DNA of 12,306 nt from Friedmanniella sp. (GTDB taxonomy: Bacteria > Actinomycetota > Actinomycetes > Propionibacteriales > Propionibacteriaceae): the NCBI GenBank assembly GCA_025964935.1, contig JAOPXW010000003.1, positions 1 through 12,306 of the forward strand, in the 5' to 3' direction. Under the pieces are notes generated by a model. It ran no database searches, was not told the origin of the DNA, and saw only the letters and a list, made by a program, of their open reading frames with translations. A program made the position numbers and the translations under genes. Of this stretch, positions 1 to 6,653 are shown piece by piece (within the stretch, counting starts at the first letter, position 1; each line of letters opens with the position of its first letter).

Positions 1-810
1 CTCGAACAGGCAGCCCTTGGGCTCGGGCTCGGCGAACCGCCGGCTGCGCAACCCGTCGGCGTCGACCGTGATCAGCTCACCGGGCGCGACCTCGCGGACC
101 AGCGACGCACCGACGATGTCCAGCGCGGCGGTCTCGCTGGCCACGACCCAGCCGCGCTCCAGCCGACCCAGAACCAGCGGCCGGATGCCCTGGGGGTCGC
201 GGGCGGCGTACAGGGTCTCCTCGTCCATGAAGACCAGGCAGAAGGCGCCGCGCAGCCGCGGCAGCACCTGCATCGCGGCCTCCTCGGTGCTGAGATCGGG
301 GAAGGTCGCCATCAGGGCGGTGACCAGGGAGGTGTCGGTGGTGGACTCCAGCGAGAGCGAGCCGGGGAGCAGCGAGCCGCCGTCGTCCCGCTCGCTCAGC
401 CAGGTCTGCAGCTCGAGGGTGTTGGTCAGGTTGCCGTTGTGACCCAGTGCGAGGCCGCCGGTGGCGGTGGAGCGGAAGGTGGGCTGGGCGTTCTTCCACA
501 CGCTGGAGCCGGTGGTGGAGTAGCGGCAGTGCCCCACCGCGAGGTGGGCGTCACCGAGCGACTCCAGGGTCGCCTCGTTGAAGACCTGTGACACCAGGCC
601 CATGTCCTTGAAGACCACGATCTGCGAGCCCTTGCTGACCGCGATCCCGGCCGACTCCTGGCCGCGGTGCTGCAGGGCGTACAGGCCGAAGTAGGCGAGC
701 TTGGCCACCTCTTCGTCGGGCGCCCAGACTCCGAAGACCCCACAGGCGTCCTGGGGTCCTCGGTCCTGGGGGTCGAGATCATGGTTCAGCAGTCCATCAG
801 CGCGTGCCAC
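1..810 (-). CDS. purF: Amidophosphoribosyltransferase, N-terminal part (C-terminus outside window)
   Basis: This enzyme makes 5-phosphoribosylamine from PRPP and glutamine, the first committed step of purine synthesis in the cytoplasm. The visible 270 codons cover the N-terminal nucleophile glutamine amidohydrolase domain. C23 in the CGVFGVW motif would become the N-terminal nucleophile after removal of a 22-residue propeptide. YALQHRGQESAGIA (residues 44-57), GHCRYSTTG (93-101), GHNGNLTN (123-130) and RGAFCLVF (187-194) are typical of the family. The fragment ends in KGCLFE, just before the phosphoribosyltransferase half, which lies beyond base 1; a full protein would be about 500 residues. 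I chose GTG at 808-810 because an in-frame TAA lies four codons upstream and no other start codon precedes C23. No Shine-Dalgarno sequence is visible, which fits the leaderless start proposed below. Identification is secure; the start is likely. Confidence 0.96.
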   Translation of the reverse strand, partial: MARADGLLNHDLDPQDRGPQDACGVFGVWAPDEEVAKLAYFGLYALQHRGQESAGIAVSKGSQIVVFKDMGLVSQVFNEATLESLGDAHLAVGHCRYSTTGSSVWKNAQPTFRSTATGGLALGHNGNLTNTLELQTWLSERDDGGSLLPGSLSLESTTDTSLVTALMATFPDLSTEEAAMQVLPRLRGAFCLVFMDEETLYAARDPQGIRPLVLGRLERGWVVASETAALDIVGASLVREVAPGELITVDADGLRSRRFAEPEPKGCLFE

Positions 811-816
811 TACCGC

Positions 817-822
817 ATGTTA
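817..822 (-). promoter_or_regulatory. Likely -10 element of a leaderless purF transcript
   Basis: On the minus strand the hexamer TAACAT fits the actinobacterial -10 consensus TANNNT. It ends six bases before the purF GTG. With usual spacing, transcription would begin on the G of GTG, giving a leaderless mRNA, and this agrees with the missing Shine-Dalgarno sequence. No convincing -35 box is seen 17-18 bases further upstream. The element is inferred from position and consensus only. Confidence 0.55.
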
Positions 823-1017
823 TCCCGGCGGAACCCCGCGACCCGCCGCCGCACCTGCCCCGGTCATCCGGGGACCGGGTGGCGACAGGGTCCGGAGGCC
901 CGCCCAGCTGCCCATCCGGTGCCTGGCCACCTGCCTGTTTCTTCAGGTCCGGGCTGCAGCGGACCGGCTCCCGCCTGCGGGCCTACTCGACCTGACCGAG
1001 GGCGGGTGATGGACGGG

Positions 1018-1095
1018 CCGGCGGGTCGGCTGAGCGGGCGGACGGGCCGACAGTGCGGCTGAGCCACGCGGGCGGACCGACAGGGCGGCCGAGCC
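1018..1095. repeat. Degenerate tandem repeat, three copies, period 29-30 bp
   Basis: Three related blocks begin at 1018, 1047 and 1077. The 19-bp cores at 1047-1065 and 1077-1095 match at 17 of 19 positions. The first copy (1018-1036) matches the second at about 14 of 19. The decamer GGACGGGCCG occurs at 1011-1020 and again at 1040-1049. The copies are non-coding and lie just beyond the 3' end of the oxidoreductase gene. They look like decayed duplications or replication slippage; no function is evident. Confidence 0.5.
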
Positions 1096-1104
1096 CTCCG
1101 GACC

Positions 1105-1131
1105 GGTGCCGACCTCAGCGAGGTCGGCGCC
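1105..1131 (-). terminator. Hairpin terminator of the FdhF/YdeP-type gene
   Basis: An 11-bp stem (ten Watson-Crick pairs and one G-T wobble) closes a 5-nt loop. It begins 7 bases beyond the stop codon of the minus-strand oxidoreductase gene. There is no T-run after it, as is common for terminators of very GC-rich actinomycetes. It would also separate that gene from purF, which is transcribed in the same direction downstream. Confidence 0.6.
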
Positions 1132-1138
1132 GCGTCCC

Positions 1139-3511
1139 TCAGGAGAGGTGCTTGATCTCCGGGCTCACCTTGTGGCCATCGTCGGCCCCGGTCTCGTCCT
1201 GACCGCCCTGTTGCGCCTGGGGCTTGTTGCCCTCACCCTCGGGGACCAGGGTCACGATGACCGCCTTGTAGGTCGGGGTGTTGCTGCCCGTCGCGGTGGA
1301 GTCCAGCGGGACCAGCGGGTTGGTCTCGGGGTAGTAGGCCGCCGCCGACCCCCGCGGGGTGTCGTACTCCACGACCCGGAACGAGGGCGCGCATCGCTGG
1401 ATGTCGTCCTCGGGCCAGTAGGTGACGAGGTCGACGGTGTCGCCGGGGTTGAACCCGAGAGCGGTGATGTCCTCCCGGTGCATCAGGACGACCCGACGGC
1501 CGCCCTCGATGCCGCGGTAGCGGTCGCTGAGCCCGTAGATCGTGGTGTTGAACTGGTCGTGGCTCCGCAGTGTCTGCAGCACGACGTGCTTCGGCGGGAC
1601 CTGGAGCATCTCGATCGGTGAGGCGACGAACTCGCCGAGACCGGACTTGGTGTGGAAGCTGCGGGTGTCGCGCGGCGGGTGCGGCATCAGGTAACCGCCG
1701 GGCTTGTGCACGTTGACCTCGTAGCTCTCGCAGCCGGGGACCACGCGCGCGATGTGTTCGCGGATGTTGCTGTAGTTGTCGCGCATCCCGCGCCAGTCGA
1801 TGCCGTACCGGTCGCCCAGCGTGGCCTCGGCGATGTGGGTGAGGATCTCCACCTCCGACATCAGGAAGGGGCTGGCCGGGTCCAGCGGTCCGCGGGAGGA
1901 GTGTACCGAGCAGGTCGAGTCCTCGACCGAGATCCATTGCGGACCCGAGGCCTGGATGTCCTTCTCCGTCCGGCCCTTGGTCGGCAGGATCAGGGCGGTC
2001 TCCCCGCAGAGCAGGTGGGACCGGTTGATCTTGGTGGAGATCTGGACCGTCAGCGCGGTCCGCTGCAGCGCCTTGGCCGTGACGTCGGTGTCGGGGGTGG
2101 CCTGGACGAAGTTGCCCCCGAGTCCGATGAAGACCTTGACCTTGTCGTCGCGCATCGCCCGGATGGAGTCGACCGTGTCGAGACCGTTCTCGCGCGGCGG
2201 GTTGAAGCCGAACTCGTCCTGCAGGCTGTCCAGGAACGCGGCCGGCGGTCGCTCCCAGATGCCCATCGTGCGGTCACCCTGCACGTTGGAGTGGCCGCGC
2301 ACCGGCAGCAGGCCGGCGGCCGGCTTGCCGATGTTGCCCTGGGCCAGCGCAAGGTTGACGATCTCCTTGATGGTGGCGACCCCGTTGCGGTGCTGGGTGA
2401 GGCCCATCGCCCAGCAGTAGACCGTGGCGTCGGAGTCGCGCACCATCTGGGCGGCGGCGGTGATCTCCTCACGGGTCAGCCCGGTGGTCTCGGTGACGAC
2501 GTCCCAGTCCACGGCGGCGACGTGGTCGCGCCAGGTCTGGAAGCCGGTGGTGTGGGTGTCGATGAACGCGTGGTCCAGCGCGTCCCACTCGACCAGCAGC
2601 GAGCCCAGGGCCTGGAACAACGCCAGGTCACCGTTGACCTTGATGGCCAGGTGCAGGTCGGACAGGATGGTGCCCTTGCCCACGACGCCGCGCGGCACCT
2701 GCGGGTTCTTGAACCGGGTCAGCCCGGCCTCGCGCAGCGGGTTGATGGTGAGGATCTTGGCCCCGTTGCGCTTGGCGATCTCCAGTGCCGACAGCATCCG
2801 TGGGTGGTTGGTCCCCGGGTTCTGCCCAGCGATCACGATCAGCTTCGCGTTGTGGACGTCGTCCAGGGTCACGCTGGCCTTGCCGATGCCGATCGACTCC
2901 GCCAGGGCCATGCTGGTCGACTCGTGACACATGTTCGAGCAGTCGGGCAGGTTGTTGGTGCCGTACGCGCGGACGAAGAGCTGGTAGACGAACGCGGCCT
3001 CGTTGGAGGCCCGGCCGGAGGTGTAGAAGGTCGCCTCGTCCGGGCTCGACAGGCCCTTCAGCTGCTCGCCGATCAGCGCGAACGCCTCGTCCCACTCGAT
3101 CGGCTCGTAGTGCGTCCCGCCGGGCCGCTTCACCATCGGGTGCGTGATGCGCCCCTGCTGACCCAGCCACATCTCGCTGTGGCTGTCGAGGTCGGCCAGG
3201 CTGTGCTTGGCGAAGAACTCCGGGGTGGCGCGGTCCTTGGTCGCCTCCTCGGCGACGGCCTTGGCCCCGTTCTCGCAGAACTCGGCCGCGTGCCGGTGGC
3301 CCGGGTCCGGGTCGGGCCAGGCGCAGCTCATGCAGTCGAAGCCCTCGGCCTGGTTCAGCTTGGCCCACGTCTGCGCCGTACGCGTCGGGCCCATCCGCTC
3401 CAGCGACCGCCGCATGGAGACCGCGACGGCGGTCGGGCCGGCTGCGTGGTGCTCCTGCGGTTCGACCCGCAGGTCGGACTCGTCGTAGTCGCGCGTCTGA
3501 CGCTTGCTCAT
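1139..3511 (-). CDS. FdhF/YdeP-family molybdopterin oxidoreductase (formate dehydrogenase-like alpha subunit)
   Basis: This 790-residue protein belongs to the molybdopterin oxidoreductases resembling E. coli YdeP and mycobacterial FdhF. Near the N-terminus, C60-x2-C63-x15-C79, with CAWPDPDP between, is the family's reduced iron-sulfur motif. DCSNMCHEST (residues 190-199) places C195-H196 where formate dehydrogenases carry the molybdenum ligand (Sec or Cys) followed by His. GQNPGTNHPRM (229-239) and RGHSNVQGDRT (405-415) bind the pterin, and RSHDQFNTTIYG (649-660) opens the C-terminal dinucleotide-binding domain. No Tat signal is present, so it should be cytoplasmic. The last 35 residues are a hydrophilic Gln/Gly/Asp-rich tail. 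The ATG at 3509-3511 is preceded by GAGAGG at good spacing; the frame stays open upstream to 3622 but without family similarity. No beta or gamma subunit or fdhD is nearby. Formate as substrate is plausible but unproven for YdeP-type enzymes. Confidence 0.9.
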   Translation of the reverse strand: MSKRQTRDYDESDLRVEPQEHHAAGPTAVAVSMRRSLERMGPTRTAQTWAKLNQAEGFDCMSCAWPDPDPGHRHAAEFCENGAKAVAEEATKDRATPEFFAKHSLADLDSHSEMWLGQQGRITHPMVKRPGGTHYEPIEWDEAFALIGEQLKGLSSPDEATFYTSGRASNEAAFVYQLFVRAYGTNNLPDCSNMCHESTSMALAESIGIGKASVTLDDVHNAKLIVIAGQNPGTNHPRMLSALEIAKRNGAKILTINPLREAGLTRFKNPQVPRGVVGKGTILSDLHLAIKVNGDLALFQALGSLLVEWDALDHAFIDTHTTGFQTWRDHVAAVDWDVVTETTGLTREEITAAAQMVRDSDATVYCWAMGLTQHRNGVATIKEIVNLALAQGNIGKPAAGLLPVRGHSNVQGDRTMGIWERPPAAFLDSLQDEFGFNPPRENGLDTVDSIRAMRDDKVKVFIGLGGNFVQATPDTDVTAKALQRTALTVQISTKINRSHLLCGETALILPTKGRTEKDIQASGPQWISVEDSTCSVHSSRGPLDPASPFLMSEVEILTHIAEATLGDRYGIDWRGMRDNYSNIREHIARVVPGCESYEVNVHKPGGYLMPHPPRDTRSFHTKSGLGEFVASPIEMLQVPPKHVVLQTLRSHDQFNTTIYGLSDRYRGIEGGRRVVLMHREDITALGFNPGDTVDLVTYWPEDDIQRCAPSFRVVEYDTPRGSAAAYYPETNPLVPLDSTATGSNTPTYKAVIVTLVPEGEGNKPQAQQGGQDETGADDGHKVSPEIKHLS

Positions 3512-3714
3512 CGTGGTCGGCCTCTCGTCGTCGGGTGCGTTTACACCGTAACCCTCGTCACAACCGCGCCACACAATGGCCTGGGCCCCAGACCACAAAA
3601 CCTCCGACCACCCGTGGCACACTCGCTCGGGACGGGCCGTACGGGCTCGCCACGTGTCGGCGTCCGCCGGCCGGCTCAGCGGCCCCAGGAGGGGCCTGAC
3701 AAGGGGAACGCCCG
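3512..3714. promoter_or_regulatory. Divergent promoter region between oxidoreductase and OFA carrier
   Basis: These 203 bp separate two divergently transcribed genes and must hold both promoters. On the minus strand TACGGT (3545-3550) fits a TANNNT -10 box about 34 bases from the oxidoreductase ATG, but no good -35 accompanies it. On the plus strand I find no convincing promoter. A 6-bp hairpin with loop AGGA (3681-3696) lies in the probable leader of the carrier gene, and an 8-bp palindrome CCGTACGG lies at 3637-3644. The shared region makes co-regulation possible; no operator can be named. Confidence 0.5.
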
Positions 3715-4992
3715 ATGGTGAACGTCGACCGACCTGCTGCCGCAGCGCAGCAGTCCAACCCGACCAAGGGACGCTGGCTGCTCGTCGCCGCCGCCCTGCT
3801 GCTGCAGTTCTCGATCGGAGCCGTCTACGCCTGGAGTGTGTTCAGCAAGGCCCTGCAGGCCGCCCCCGCCTTCAAGCTCAGCAAGGTCGAGGCCTCCCTC
3901 CCCTTCGAGGTCGCGATCGGCATGATCTTCCTCGGCACCTTCGTCGGTGGCCGGATCCAGGACCGGCGCGGCCCGCGGGTCGTGGCCCTGGTCGGCGGCG
4001 CCCTGTACGCGGTGGGCGTGATCCTGGCCTCCTTCGCCCACGACCACGCGCACCTGTGGCTGCTGGTGCTCGGCTACGGCGTGATCGGCGGGTTCGGGCT
4101 CGGACTGGCCTACATCGTCCCGATCGCCATGCTGCAGAAGTGGTTCCCCGACCGTCGGGGGCTGATCACCGGTCTCGCCGTCGGCGGCTTCGGCTTCGGG
4201 GCGGTCGTGACCTCGCCCGTGGCCCAGAGCCTGATCAACGGCAACCCGGACGTCCCGACCCGCGCGTTCCTGCCGCTGGGCATCGGCTACCTGGTGCTGG
4301 CCCTGCTCGGGGCGTCGGTGTTCAAGAACCCGCCTCAGGGCTACGCCGTGCCGGGCCACCACGCGGTGGCCGCCGACCAGCCGGACGACGCCGACGCCAT
4401 CAACTACACCCAGGGCGAGGCGCTGCGGACTCCGCAGTGGTATCTGCTGACCGCCATCCTCACCCTGAACGTCATCGCCGGCATCTCCCTCATCTCGCAG
4501 GCCGCGGCCAGCGCGACCGACATCGCGGGCTACAGCAAGGCCGGCGCCGCGTCGCTGGTCGGGGTGCTGGGCCTGTTCAACGGTGGTGGCCGCATCATCT
4601 GGGCCGCCGTCTCGGACCGGCTGGGCAAGATGCGCACCTTCGCGGCGCTGCTCGGTCTGTCGGGGGTCTCGCTGGTGCTGCTCCCGCACGCCGGGAACGC
4701 CGTGCTCTTCTTCATCCTGACCGCCGTGATCTACCTCTGCTACGGCGGCGCCTTCGGCACCATGCCCTCGACCGCGGGTGGCTTCTTCGGCATCAAGAAC
4801 GCCGGCGGGATCTACGGCCTGATGCTGATCGGCTGGAGCCTCGGCGGGGTCGTCGGACCGGTCATCGCCGCCGCGCTGATCGGTGGCGACAAGAACTACG
4901 GCACGGCCTACACCGTGATCGGGATCATCACCCTGGCCGCGATCGCCCTACCGCTGGTGACGAAGCCCCCGCGGACCCGCCGGACCGCCTGA
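3715..4992 (+). CDS. OFA-family MFS carrier (oxalate:formate antiporter-like)
   Basis: This 425-residue inner-membrane protein has the twelve-helix look of the major facilitator superfamily. The first helix (about 21-42) contains GAVYAWSVFS, characteristic of the OxlT-like OFA family. The loop 2-3 motif is GGRIQDRRGPR (78-88), repeated in the second half as SDRLGKMR (300-307). A hydrophilic linker (about 204-240) separates the two bundles. R293 in FNGGGRIIW and K361 in FFGIKNAGGIYG probably correspond to the two charged residues that bind dicarboxylate in OxlT, but I could not align them. AAGGGGA (3701-3707) sits 7 bases before ATG 3715. It diverges from the formate dehydrogenase-like gene, which supports a role in formate, oxalate or lactate-type anion exchange. 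Related proteins are sometimes annotated as lactate carriers, so the substrate is uncertain. Confidence 0.85.
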   Translation: MVNVDRPAAAAQQSNPTKGRWLLVAAALLLQFSIGAVYAWSVFSKALQAAPAFKLSKVEASLPFEVAIGMIFLGTFVGGRIQDRRGPRVVALVGGALYAVGVILASFAHDHAHLWLLVLGYGVIGGFGLGLAYIVPIAMLQKWFPDRRGLITGLAVGGFGFGAVVTSPVAQSLINGNPDVPTRAFLPLGIGYLVLALLGASVFKNPPQGYAVPGHHAVAADQPDDADAINYTQGEALRTPQWYLLTAILTLNVIAGISLISQAAASATDIAGYSKAGAASLVGVLGLFNGGGRIIWAAVSDRLGKMRTFAALLGLSGVSLVLLPHAGNAVLFFILTAVIYLCYGGAFGTMPSTAGGFFGIKNAGGIYGLMLIGWSLGGVVGPVIAAALIGGDKNYGTAYTVIGIITLAAIALPLVTKPPRTRRTA

Positions 4993-5052
4993 CCGCTCCG
5001 GGCCGGCCGGGGTGCACCCGGCCGGCCCGGCGGCTCGGCGTCCTGAGCGGTC
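4991..5052. terminator. Bidirectional nested-stem terminator between carrier and zwf
   Basis: Two converging genes end here. The core is a perfect 14-bp stem (4998-5011 with 5017-5030) around the 5-nt loop GTGCA. An outer 8-bp perfect pair (4991-4998 with 5045-5052) encloses it, overlapping the core by one base at 4998. The carrier stop lies at 4990-4992 and the zwf stop at 5061-5063, so one structure can end both transcripts. There is no T-run. Confidence 0.8.
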
Positions 5053-5060
5053 CCGTCGGT

Positions 5061-6563
5061 CTAGTCGGTCTTGGTGGTCCGCCAGGCGCGCTCGAACGGC
5101 AGCCGCCACGCGTGCGGGGCGACCAGCTGGTGGATGGCGTTCGGACCCCAGGAGCCCGCGGCGTACGGCTTGACCGGCGGCGGGTTCTGCAGCAGCGGCT
5201 CCGAGCGCTCCCACAGACTCTCGATGCCCTCGGCGGTGGTGAACAGGGTGTGGTCGTCGCGCATCGCGTCCATGATCAGTCGCTCGTACGCCTCCAGCAC
5301 GTCCCCGGCCCGGTCGGTCTCCTGAGTGGAGAACTGCATGCTGAGCTTGTCCAGCTTCATCCCGGGTCCGGGGCGCTTGCCGTAGAACGACAGCGACACC
5401 TTGGACTCGTCGGCCAGGTCGAAGGTCAGGTGGTCCGGGCCTGAGGACCCGACGCCCGAGCCGGCCGGGAACATGCTCTTCGGCGCCTCCTTGAAGGCGA
5501 TCGAGATGATCCGCTGCCCCTCGCCCATCTTCTTGCCGGTCCGGCAGTAGAACGGCACCCCGGCCCAGCGCCAGTTGTCGATGCCGACCTTGAGGGCGAT
5601 GAAGGTCTCGGTGTCGGAGTCCCGGGCCACCCCCTCCTCACTGCGATAGCCGCTGTACTGCCCGCGGACCACGTTGGCCGGGTCGAGGGGCAGCATCGAG
5701 CGGAAGACCTTGTTCTTCTCCTCGCTGATGGCCCGCGGCTCCAGGGCCGTCGGCGGCTCCATCGCGACGAAGGCCAGCACCTGGAACAGGTGGGTGACGA
5801 CCATGTCCTTGTACGCCCCGGTCGCCTCGTAGAAGCCCGCCCGGCGGTCCAGCCCGAGGGTCTCGGGGATGTCGATCTGGACGTGGTCGATGAAGTTGCG
5901 GTTCCAGATGGGCTCGAAGAGCCCGTTGGCGAAGCGGAAGGCGAGGATGTTCTGCGCCGCCTCCTTGCCCAGGAAGTGGTCGATTCGGAAGATCTGCCGT
6001 TCGCGGAAGGTCTCGTGCACCTGGTCGTTCAGCGTGATCGCGCTCTGCAGGTCGGTGCCGAACGGCTTCTCCATCACCACCCGCGACCGCTCGACCAGGT
6101 TGGCTGCGCGCAGGGTCTGGATCACGGTGGGCGCCGCGGCGGGCGGCACACTCATGTAGTGCAACCGTCCCACGGGACCGCCGAGCTTGTCCTCGGCGAT
6201 CTGGACCGCGGCCGACAGCCCCTCGGGCCCGGCGGCCTGCGGCACGTAGGTGAGCCGCTGGGCGAACTGGTCCCACTGCTCCGGGGTGAGGGGGTGGTGC
6301 GTGAACTCCCGGACAGCCTGCTTGGCGAACTCCCGGAAGGAGTCCTCGGTGTAGTCCTCCAGCGAGGTCCCGACCACCTGGATGTCGGGAGCCAGCTCGG
6401 AGAGGGCCAGGTGGGCCAGACCCGGGATCAGCTTGCGCCGGGACAGGTCACCCGTCGCGCCGAACAGCACGATGACGTGCGGGGCGATCACCTCCTGCCC
6501 GTTGCGCAGCGGCCGGGCCCCCGGCGAGGGGTAGGCGATGGTCTGTGGGTGGTCATCAGGCAC
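5061..6563 (-). CDS. zwf: Glucose-6-phosphate 1-dehydrogenase
   Basis: This enzyme oxidises glucose 6-phosphate to 6-phosphogluconolactone with NAD(P)+, opening the oxidative pentose phosphate pathway. The 500-residue product has normal family length. The N-terminal Rossmann fold carries GATGDL (35-40) and EKPFG (165-169). The substrate-binding signature is RIDHFLGKEAAQN (193-205), with Phe where the classic signature has Tyr (DHYLGK). H258 in KDMVVTHLFQ (252-261) is the likely catalytic base, and RTGKKM (341-346) is also conserved. I chose GTG at 6561-6563 because GGGAG lies 9 bases upstream and the open frame above it shows no similarity. The usual actinobacterial neighbours (tkt, tal, opcA, pgl) are absent on the sides visible here, so this may be a second or stand-alone zwf copy. 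It diverges from the allantoin genes. Confidence 0.95.
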   Translation of the reverse strand: MPDDHPQTIAYPSPGARPLRNGQEVIAPHVIVLFGATGDLSRRKLIPGLAHLALSELAPDIQVVGTSLEDYTEDSFREFAKQAVREFTHHPLTPEQWDQFAQRLTYVPQAAGPEGLSAAVQIAEDKLGGPVGRLHYMSVPPAAAPTVIQTLRAANLVERSRVVMEKPFGTDLQSAITLNDQVHETFRERQIFRIDHFLGKEAAQNILAFRFANGLFEPIWNRNFIDHVQIDIPETLGLDRRAGFYEATGAYKDMVVTHLFQVLAFVAMEPPTALEPRAISEEKNKVFRSMLPLDPANVVRGQYSGYRSEEGVARDSDTETFIALKVGIDNWRWAGVPFYCRTGKKMGEGQRIISIAFKEAPKSMFPAGSGVGSSGPDHLTFDLADESKVSLSFYGKRPGPGMKLDKLSMQFSTQETDRAGDVLEAYERLIMDAMRDDHTLFTTAEGIESLWERSEPLLQNPPPVKPYAAGSWGPNAIHQLVAPHAWRLPFERAWRTTKTD

Positions 6564-6653
6564 GCGACGATGCTCCCACTCCCCTGTTACAGCGACAAGG
6601 CCGGACCCCCTCCGGCGGTGCCGCCGCCGGGCGGAGGGCCGGGTCGCGACAGA
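6564..6653. promoter_or_regulatory. Short divergent region between zwf and allantoinase gene
   Basis: Only 90 bp separate the two divergent starts, so both promoters must be packed here or reach into coding DNA. A GC-rich dyad pairs CCCTCCG (6608-6614) with CGGAGGG (6632-6638), and a further 6-bp palindrome, CGGCGG/CCGCCG, lies at 6613-6626. The right arm contains the Shine-Dalgarno-like GGAGGG, but this is 15 bases before the allantoinase ATG. No clear -10/-35 pair is seen on either strand. Confidence 0.45.

Larger units (their letters stand above)
811..1138. other. Non-coding gap between purF and the FdhF/YdeP-type gene
   Basis: This 328-bp stretch holds no convincing gene; the short open frames crossing it lack family resemblance or a ribosome site. 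It carries the purF -10 element at 817-822. A 6-bp hairpin lies at 858-873 (arms CCCCGG/CCGGGG, loop TCAT), about 50 bases upstream of the purF start, where it could be an operator or be chance in GC-rich DNA. A degenerate triple repeat spans 1018-1095, and the terminator hairpin of the oxidoreductase gene lies at 1105-1131. Confidence 0.6.

Noticed and set aside
3547..3562. CRP/GlxR-like site (TGTGA-N6-TTACG on the minus strand)
   Set aside because: Only three of five bases of the second half-site match; too weak to claim in a promoter region without comparison to relatives.
3512..3622. 37-residue N-terminal extension of the oxidoreductase
   Set aside because: Starts in the divergent promoter region, lacks family similarity and a ribosome site, and is less compatible with the GAGAGG-supported ATG at 3511.
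1652..3721. Long plus-strand open frame (689 codons) opposite the oxidoreductase gene
   Set aside because: Val/Gly/Arg/Leu-rich translation without motifs; it is the usual antisense shadow of a high-GC gene whose own protein is clearly recognisable.
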